From contig JAQFVV010012573.1 of the NCBI GenBank assembly GCA_028023455.1, positions 2,290,815 to 2,354,814 of the forward strand: a stretch of 64,000 bases of DNA, read 5' to 3'. The notes under the pieces were generated by a model, which saw only the letters and a program-made list of their open reading frames with translations, was not told the DNA's origin and ran no database searches. This DNA is from Epiperipatus broadwayi. Its lineage: Eukaryota; Onychophora; Udeonychophora; Euonychophora; Peripatidae. Below, piece by piece: positions 58,490 through 64,000 of the stretch (position 1 is its first letter; each line of letters opens with the position of its first letter). The position numbers and the translations under genes were made by a program.

Positions 58490-60560
58490 ATTCTTCATCC
58501 GGCCCACTAGCAAATCGGAGAAAACAATAAGACTCATGGACTTAAACATATATATAAACAACGTAAATACTAGACATTCCACGGATAAAATCTAACATAT
58601 TTAAATAATAGGGGCTTTACTAATGAATACTTATGGGCAATTAGTGAATTGGATTGATTTAATAATGAGACAGAAACTGATATATGATGAATTAAAATAT
58701 ATTTATTGACAATTGTTGTTGGCAAATGCACGCAGGCATTTTATTTATAAAGTAACATTCTCTAGACTATTTGAACAATAATTGATGTTGGCAAATAGGT
58801 TTGTGGCTATGATTCAATGGAGCCAAATATCCTGCTATACAACTAATCACTACATTAACTTTTACCAGTTATGCCCTTTCATCATCAGTTCGTGTGGCTC
58901 TTTTACGTAAAATCAAACCAAGTCTGGAGTGAAACTTAATACATCTTAATTATAAGAAATTTATTTTAACTATGGGCTTTTAAAGCGTCCCAGATAGCTT
59001 TAGATCGAACGGGTTTTCAAGAATGCTTCGGATCAACGCCGAAGACTGCATATTAGGGAGGGAGAGTTGGCTATAACGATTTTACTAATACGCTAGGCAC
59101 AAGTAAAATATAATAATAAAGTGGCTCTGCGGATGGAAGAATAGTTTTAGGGTTTTTGTGACAAACAACGGTTTACCCAAGAACCGGTCGTCATGCTGCT
59201 AATGGGGAACCTTTATTTGGTTCAGAGGCGGGGGACTTACGTGCTAATCTGGCCCGTAGCTCAGACTTCGCTACTGCACTACCCATAAGAGAAGATGGGC
59301 TGGACTTACCGTGGCTCCATCTTATATATGTATAAAAAAAACAGCATAACGAGAAGATATAAATAAATAAATTCCACATCCGCCAAGCCGAAGGATATTA
59401 TAAATGAAATATCACATATTAAATGAACACAAGTTTATCAGCTTGATCAAAAGAGCCAACTCTTCTGTAGCATGAGAAATACGATATGCTACTGACAGGA
59501 ATGTATATACAAACTTTACTTTATCCCGTTCAATCTCTTTAGTTATCTATAACTAATAAACTCTTAAAAGGTGGAAAAGTATATTTAATAAGGGACTTAC
59601 GAATACTTAACTAAAAAAATATACTTATAATTACACTCCAGGCTAGTTTAATCTTTAGTAACATAATAAATAAAGGTTGAAAAGCCACATTTTATATTTA
59701 TATTAATTAATTTATTAAGTGAAAAAATATGAATTTGGGTTTCGAAACAGCGCACGAAATGACGCTATATAAATAATTTAAATTTATATGTTTAAAAACA
59801 TATTCTATAATTAAATGCACGCCGTTTCGAAACATAGGCATAACTAACAATAATTAAAATAAGCAAAAGAAAAGCAAAATATAACTGCAGTGATTAAATT
59901 ATATAGCAAAATATTAATTAACAAAGAAATTTAGCAAAAATATTTCATTTATAGATTTCAAATACGATTTAGACAGAGTTTACAATATTGAATTAATAAA
60001 GAAATTTGCAAAAGTATTTCATTTTAGAGAATTTACAATATTATTTGGAAAATAATTTAGAAAGAAATTGCAATAATATGGTTAGCTAACCTGATTTTGA
60101 AGAAATAATGATTGTTGTTGAAATTCACACAGAGCTCTGCGATTTTAAATAATATTAAAACAGTTCTCCTATAGCTGAACTGGAGATATTCGAGCTGGAA
60201 CGAAGGTGAGTTCTTTGGCGGCTTATGGCATGTTCTTATTCAGTTGGGAGACGATTTAAAATGGTGTTGGAACGAAGGCAAGTTCTTTTAGCGGCTTATG
60301 ACATCTTTTATTTGGTGTGGTTGTTGCTTCGGCATTTGATGGATTGAACTCGGCGTTCCATCACGGGAATTGCAGCAATTCTTGCCTGACTTTAGCCAGA
60401 CATGGTAAAATTAACAATTTTGACTTCTGATGTTAACTCTCTTCAAAAGCAAGATGGATTCTCTCTTCCCGCTTAAAATAAGGCCTATTTATATCCTTCT
60501 ACTAAACTTTAACACCTTTCTGGAATTTCGTAAACCTCGGGACCAATTGACTTTTAATTA
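58490..60560. other. less AT-rich island of unknown nature
   Basis: Visibly richer in G, C and CpG than the rest of the window. The minus strand contains several GTAAGT donor-like sites (RC of positions near 59,234, 59,308 and 59,604) and a 62-codon frame at 59,191-59,379 (SHGKSSPSSLMGSAVAKSEL), which could be part of a spliced non-coding or 5' exon or of an old LTR element. There are local duplications (ttggcaaat-containing blocks near 58,715 and 58,790; a 72-base repeat at 60,197). I cannot name a gene here. Confidence 0.35.
60197..60340 (+). repeat. two-unit tandem repeat, period 72
   Basis: ggaacgaaggtgagttcttt at 60,197 and ggaacgaaggcaagttcttt at 60,269, each followed by 'gcggcttatg.cat.tt.ttat'. 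Inside the less AT-rich island. Confidence 0.8.
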
Positions 60561-61060
60561 AAGCAAAATAATATAATTCAATTTCTACAACAACTGATAA
60601 AATCTCCGAGGTGTTATATTTAATTTCCTTAAAAAAATGTATCAAAATATATAAACTATATAATTTGATTCATTTTCATTAATTAAATTCCTTTTCAGGT
60701 GTTATTACTTAGCAGAAGGAACGGTATTCTGATTTAATGAAAAAGTCTTTTGTTGCAAACAAAAATCAATCAGAAAACAGATTTTACTTTTTTACCCGGG
60801 TGTGTCACTAATTGATATCTTGTTTACAAAAATTCTCATTTTTAATTGCGAACAGATAATTCTTATTTTATAAAACTAAATAACTTTTAACATATTTGTT
60901 TATTAAAAAAAAAAGCAAATTTAAAGAAAATACTTGTTTCAACTATATATGTAAAACATTAAATCAGAAAACCGTTAAATAAATTAAAGAAAACATTTAC
61001 ATTACTTTTATTTAAACTTAAATATATATGAATCATTTTGCCGTTATTCCAAGGTTTAAA

Positions 61061-61213
61061 TTATCCATCCACATACGAATATTATAGCGAATATAATTAA
61101 GAATTGACTGAAAATTAATAAAACATTTTATAATAAATTATGAGCATTTCTCCGCTATAATTTTATCAAACCTGTCTAATTATAGCGTGTTTTCGTATGT
61201 AAATGGATGATGC
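61061..61213. repeat. imperfect inverted repeat
   Basis: ttatccatccacatacgaat at the left and attcgtatgtggatgg-like (ttcgtatgtaaatggatgat) at the right, with tatagcg on both inner sides. About 30-base imperfect arms around an 85-base centre; possibly the ends of a small transposon. Confidence 0.5.
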
Positions 61214-61426
61214 CATTCAAGCGGCCATTGTAGCAAAGTTTTCCCGCTCGACTTATATATTACATTTTTACATTTAAAATAGGTTCGAAACTAGTTCAGA
61301 CGGGTAGGTCATTAGGTTGATGGTGAAACGGAAAGGGATTGGAGATTTCCGTTTCAATATATATATATATATTACAAAGAAATCAAGTCATATGTGACAT
61401 GACTTAATTTAACAAGCTTGTATTAC

Positions 61427-61511
61427 AAATGTTATATAAAGAGCTTGCAAAGAACCTCTTAATTCTGCAAAGCTTGTTAAGAGCTTATTTGCGAGTTCTT
61501 TATATAACATA
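61427..61511. repeat. short inverted repeat
   Basis: atgttatataaagagcttgc and its imperfect complement gcgagttctttatataacat around a centre of about 35 bases that is itself partly self-complementary (agcttgttaag). Confidence 0.6.
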
Positions 61512-61774
61512 TGAATTCATAATACTATTTTCAGGAGCTTCTGTCTAGTAAAAATACATAATAGCTAAAATAGCTGATGTTTTAGTTCAATAACAAGTAT
61601 TTTCCTCAGAGATTTTTCTTTCTCAAATCATATGAATGGGCGTGATGAGATTTATTTTTTTTCTTTTGTTCTATTGGTTGAGAAGCTTTAAAAATTTTTA
61701 TCCACCAATAGATATTTCCCAATATTGTTAATTTTTTTCAATTCACATTTTTCATTAATGCTCTTAGCTTTATA

Positions 61775-62165
61775 AAATCTCTAAAGCTTTCCTTAGCAGT
61801 CTCTGGTTATATTGTTTAATTTTTACCAGAATATGTGTTTTACTAAAATTGATGTCATGGTTAGTTAATTTTATGTGTGAATAAATGGTTGATGAAATGA
61901 ATTTTTCTCAAACTGCCAAAATGTGTTTTTTATTTTTACATTAGTTCTACAATTGATCTGTCCAATGTATGTTTGTGAACAAACTCCACATGGAATTTCA
62001 TATACTTCAGGACACTCCAAAAGATTTTTAGGGCATGGAAATACTTTATTTTTTTAATGCAATATAAATTGTGTGAATATTATTTTTCTTTAAAACATTA
62101 CCAATTTTATCAGTTACTTCATTTATATATGGCAGAACTGTTGAAATTTCTGAAGTATCAAAATC
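61775..62165 (-). pseudogene. Penelope-like GIY-YIG endonuclease relic (type 3)
   Basis: On the minus strand one frame reads VLPYINEVTDKIGNVLKKNN and HTIYIALKK, the segment that precedes the endonuclease in many PLEs ('LPYV.G.SDKI..IL+K..I.T'). After a frameshift, the nuclease core reads VYEIPCGVCSQTYIGQINCR, with C..C spacing and an intact YIG. A second frame gives NHDINFSKTHILVK and RLLRKALEIL, corresponding to 'H.I.F...KIL....R..REALEI', with lysine in place of the catalytic glutamate's position (RKALE). Stops and shifts make it non-functional. The sequence type is clearly different from the relics at 1 kb and 44-46 kb. Confidence 0.8.
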
Positions 62166-62249
62166 TTTATATATATATAAATATTTTCAAGGATTTTTAA
62201 TTTATTAAAGAATAGAAATAAAGTGAATATATCAATGTAAACAGAGATA

Positions 62250-62251
62250 AC

Positions 62252-62333
<82 letters not shown>
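62250..62333. repeat. (TA)n palindrome
   Basis: Two TA runs around aaaatataaagt, with ctttatatttta on the left as its complement. The right run coincides with the (TA)n tail of dispersed element C copy 3. Confidence 0.85.
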
Positions 62334-62334
<1 letters not shown>

Positions 62335-64000
62335 AACTGGCACACATGCCATTGCATTATTTATAAAAAAAAGGTAAAGTATAAATGTTCGCAAATAAAA
62401 GTTATTAAATAAAAGTTAAAATTAAAAATTGAAAACTAAAAGTTTGCAAAAACATATTTATATATACATTGCACAGATGGAAAATTATTAAAAGAAAACT
62501 TTATTTAAAAAAAAGTATTTTAAATCTTAAAGATAAAAAAACATACAATAATTAAATTACTGTCTCTTGTGTTAAAACTCAAAATGGAAATGATTGTTGG
62601 TTTTAATTAATCCAAAGAAAATGAGCATTTGGGGCAGATTTATAATTAAAGGTCAGATAAGAGATATAAAAATTTTGCATTATCAGCATGTGGAAGGTCA
62701 ACCAACACTCAGAATCTAATGAAAACCACCGGAACAGGAAATTATGTTCGGTGAATCTGGAGGATTAGTATAAAAAGAAAACAATTCAAATTAAGAACAG
62801 TTCCAGCTTGATTTTTGAGGAAGGTGAAAAGATGCACTTTTCACTCTCTTATTTATTTCAAATGAAGTGATTGTTGAATTAGAAATGGCACTATTATAGA
62901 CCCAAATCATATGGGTCCTACAATAAAATAGTTCCAGGATTGAACCAGCTAAGAAAGCCTCCAGACTGATAACTATTGTATGAACAACAGATCAGTTTTC
63001 CATGAAAGTATAACTAATAAAGTCTTTTCAGGAATAGGCACAAGGAATCAGGAGCTCCTCTACTGTAAAGTATGAATTATAAAATTGTAAAAAGTAATTA
63101 AGAACTTTTGTCAATATTTAACAAGCTTTTAATAACTAGCTAAACAAAACTTTTAAAATGAACTTTTATCTGACTTATTAAGATTTCAAAATCAGTTGTT
63201 AATGTTTAATTTTATATATTTGAGTTTGCTAATTTAATTAAATCATTTCTATTTTCCTTATTAATATTTATTGACTAAATTATTTAAATGTATTAAATTT
63301 AAGTTGGGGGTAGATAACTGCATAGATTCATTAACGTTTAGTTTTCTTTTTTTTTCATATGCGTGAAATATATATATATCGATAAATATAACACCTCATG
63401 CTGAGTGTCCAAATGTATTTACTGGTATATATTTTAGTTATTGGTGTCAATGTGGCACCTTATAATGACTGCTATTGGGTTTATTGTAAATTTCCCTTTG
63501 CAATTCCATCAATAACTTTATATTTTAATCATTTATCTTTATTTTGACAGGGTTTAATTTCAGGCTATTTGTTTTGTAGTTAGGTTGATGCTGGTGGAGA
63601 GATATACGGGTGTTTATATCAATGTAATGTGAAGTGTGTTTAGCATACAGGGCAAATCCCAATTGAATGCATGACCCAAAGATGTAGTCATTGCGTTGCA
63701 ATGTATGCAGATGTATTTCCTCGGAAATTGACTTCTTTTAGCTCTATGGGTAGGAACTATAAGTTGGCAGATAGCCCACTCTCCCCCATATGTAGCATTT
63801 CTCTTTTAAATATTTTATTACATGATTCCCTTACCAGACAGATTCACATTCCTGTATTGGATGAGGATCATGTCATTCAAATAATATCATGCAGCAGACA
63901 CACATTTCTGACTGCATGGTTTTATGCTAGCATCTTCATATTGCATTGGTTGCATCTGTATATCAGGAAGAAGCATTGGTCTGGTTACAAACTTTTAGTC
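62330..64000 (-). mobile_element. unidentified dispersed element C, copy 3
   Basis: Reverse complement of 37,640-39,360 and continuing to the window edge. Landmarks (on the plus strand): tatatacattgcacagatgg, ggtcagataagag, acctcatgctgagtgtc, gcaatgtatgcagatgtatt, catatgtagcatttctc, ggatgaggatcatgtcattc, catattgcattggttgcatc, acttttagtc at the end. It is closer to copy 1 than copy 2 is. No coding capacity recognised. Confidence 0.8.

Noticed and set aside
58866-58890. CTGATGATGAAAGGG on the minus strand as a hammerhead
   Set aside because: GAAA follows the core directly, with no room for stem II, and no stem I is seen.

Overview
The window looks like nuclear DNA from an AT-rich invertebrate animal. 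It is very A+T-rich (about three quarters by eye), full of TA, TATC and TG/CG microsatellites, and has no prokaryotic gene organisation. Everything protein-related that I recognise belongs to retroelements: Penelope-like elements (PLEs) with GIY-YIG endonucleases, decayed non-LTR (LINE) reverse transcriptases and tRNA-headed SINEs. PLEs and hammerhead-bearing repeats are shared by arthropods, molluscs, cnidarians and other animals, so I do not assign a phylum. I found no convincing host protein-coding gene.

Layout. 0-2 kb: a LINE RT scrap, then a PLE endonuclease relic between two inverted SINE copies. 4.6-5.1 kb: a family-1 hammerhead repeat. 7.2 kb: a TATC array. 8.1-8.6 kb: a family-2 foldback with hammerhead-like cores. 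16-24 kb: a tRNA-like unit, two nested foldbacks and a LINE RT relic (18.5-19.3 kb). 26.4 kb: another LINE RT relic. 34.0-35.2 kb: four family-1 units, two on each strand. 35.5 kb: a TA tract between perfect inverted repeats. 37.6-39.4, 48.2-49.4 and 62.3-64.0 kb: three copies of an unidentified dispersed element ending in (TA)n. 42.8-43.6 kb: the second family-2 foldback. 44.05-46.2 kb: a head-to-head pair of truncated PLE copies, one with an intact endonuclease reading frame. 47.2-47.7 kb: a second inverted SINE pair. 53.65-54.17 kb: a family-1 copy with an apparently intact hammerhead ribozyme. 56.8 kb: a tRNA-Glu(TTC)-like gene. 58.1 kb: a near-perfect palindrome with a hammerhead-like fold. 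58.5-60.5 kb: a less AT-rich island of unknown nature. 61.8-62.2 kb: a third, different PLE endonuclease relic.

The most interesting theme is self-cleaving RNA. Two unrelated repeat families (1 and 2) carry type I hammerhead cores, and the copy at 53,762-53,803 has every conserved core base and complementary stems I, II and III. The PLE 3' end and the 58-kb palindrome share a related, degenerate fold in which one stem II base pair has changed on both sides. Families 1 and 2 have no coding capacity and occur as tandem or inverted units of a few hundred bases, which fits animal retrozymes (small non-autonomous retroelements that spread through hammerhead-processed, often circular RNA). A link between the PLE machinery and the spread of the hammerhead repeats is plausible but is inference.
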